NCBI GenBank assembly: GCA_046582185.1
Contig: JAYGEX010000039.1
Span: 1 to 64,000, forward strand
Source: GCA-002726655 sp046582185
GTDB taxonomy: Bacteria; Pseudomonadota; Gammaproteobacteria; Pseudomonadales; Azotimanducaceae
Reading direction: 5' to 3'
DNA length: 64,000 nucleotides
Both the position numbers and the translations under genes were made by a program. The notes beneath the pieces are model-generated. The model had not been told where the DNA came from. It saw only the letters and a list, made by a program, of their open reading frames with translations, and searched no databases. Within the stretch, counting starts at the first letter, position 1; every line of letters starts with the position of its first letter. Below are positions 63,663-64,000 of this stretch, in pieces.

Positions 63663-64000
63663 CTATGAGAATGAAGGTCGACTCATCACCTGTTCGTGCC
63701 AGCGCGAAATATTTACCCCGCCTAAAAGGTCCTGTCCCACGTTCTTGGCAAAGTTCAGCGTAATTGCCAGGGTCATGTCCGCCACCGAGTATCGGTCGTT
63801 CACAAGATAGCTATTGTTGCCCAGGTGTTCTTCAAATAGTGCAACGGCGCTAATGGCGGCCTCAGCAGAGACCTGTCCCCATTCGGGAACACATGTCTCA
63901 CGATCCTTAAAGAAACCCGTCAAATTTCTAAATGCCTGGGCCACCGGCATCAATACATTCAGTTCAACTCGCCGACTCCACATCTCAATAAATGCCCGTT
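63663..64000 (-). CDS. glutathione S-transferase, C-terminal part (runs off the window)
   Basis: Only the C-terminal 112 residues are in the window. They match the helical GST C-terminal domain: FIEMWSRRVELNVLMPVAQAFRN, then ALFEEHLGNNSYLVNDRYSVADMTLAITL with the conserved N-capping box Asp. The frame continues past 64000 without a start. Stop TAG at 63663. It converges with ald. Confidence 0.87.
   Translation of the reverse strand, partial: RAFIEMWSRRVELNVLMPVAQAFRNLTGFFKDRETCVPEWGQVSAEAAISAVALFEEHLGNNSYLVNDRYSVADMTLAITLNFAKNVGQDLLGGVNISRWHEQVMSRPSFS

Overview
The window looks like a moderate-GC gammaproteobacterial chromosome, probably a marine or other free-living heterotroph. The basis is a gammaproteobacterial LexA box type (CTG-N10-CAG), DUF2835, DUF4124 and SlyD-type proteins, a pseudopilin-type secretion operon, and many CoA-thioester and oxygenase genes. 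Genus cannot be read from the sequence alone. No rRNA, tRNA, CRISPR array or prophage was seen.

Layout. 0.4-4 kb: the electron-transfer flavoprotein system (ETF-QO divergent from etfB-etfA, closed by a strong terminator). 4-9 kb: an exported M28 peptidase, a small Gln/Asn-rich protein, pyrB and a LysR regulator. 9-17 kb: a type II secretion operon gspEFGHIJKLM without gspC, gspD or gspN, then a secreted phosphatase-like protein. 17-25 kb: SDR, amidohydrolase, FetB-like permease, acyl-CoA synthetase, an orphan RyR-plus-SLOG-like protein, DUF302, a TauD dioxygenase and an ion channel. 26-28 kb: a decayed Ser/Thr kinase. 28-40 kb: xthA, serine hydrolase, acyl-CoA dehydrogenase, a GIY-YIG-like small protein, an Atm1-type ABC exporter, a GPH-type transporter, homocysteine methyltransferase, VOC protein and cytochrome P450. 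40-43.6 kb: the SOS polymerase gene dnaE2. 44-56 kb: a coiled-coil protein, small housekeeping proteins, an enoyl-CoA hydratase/PncC/5'-nucleotidase operon, a CoA transferase, GNAT, TauD and alcohol dehydrogenase genes, a DUF4397 lipoprotein, rlmB and a periplasmic binding protein. 56.3-59.5 kb: a glutathione peroxidase and imuA-imuB. 59.8-61.8 kb: an integrase-less run of integron-like cassettes carrying parDE, a DUF2132 gene, a broken cupin gene and brnTA. 61.8-64 kb: an Lrp regulator divergent from ald, and the end of a GST gene.

How genes work together. ETF, ETF-QO, acyl-CoA dehydrogenase, enoyl-CoA hydratase, acyl-CoA synthetase and CoA transferase suit fatty-acid-like substrate oxidation feeding the quinone pool. 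imuA-imuB and dnaE2 form the mutagenic translesion polymerase set but sit at two loci 13 kb apart, each with its own near-perfect SOS box. The Lrp regulator probably controls ald.

Most notable. (1) The glutathione peroxidase has an in-frame TGA exactly at the selenocysteine site, followed by a well placed SECIS-like hairpin. (2) Three attC-like sites and matching cassette borders mark a cassette cluster without integrase (CALIN-like) rich in toxin-antitoxin modules. (3) Two 116-bp elements of identical length have related ends and are each flanked by their own direct repeat; they look like an undescribed miniature transposable element. (4) An orphan RyR/SLOG-like protein resembles nucleotide-signal conflict systems and may be truncated.
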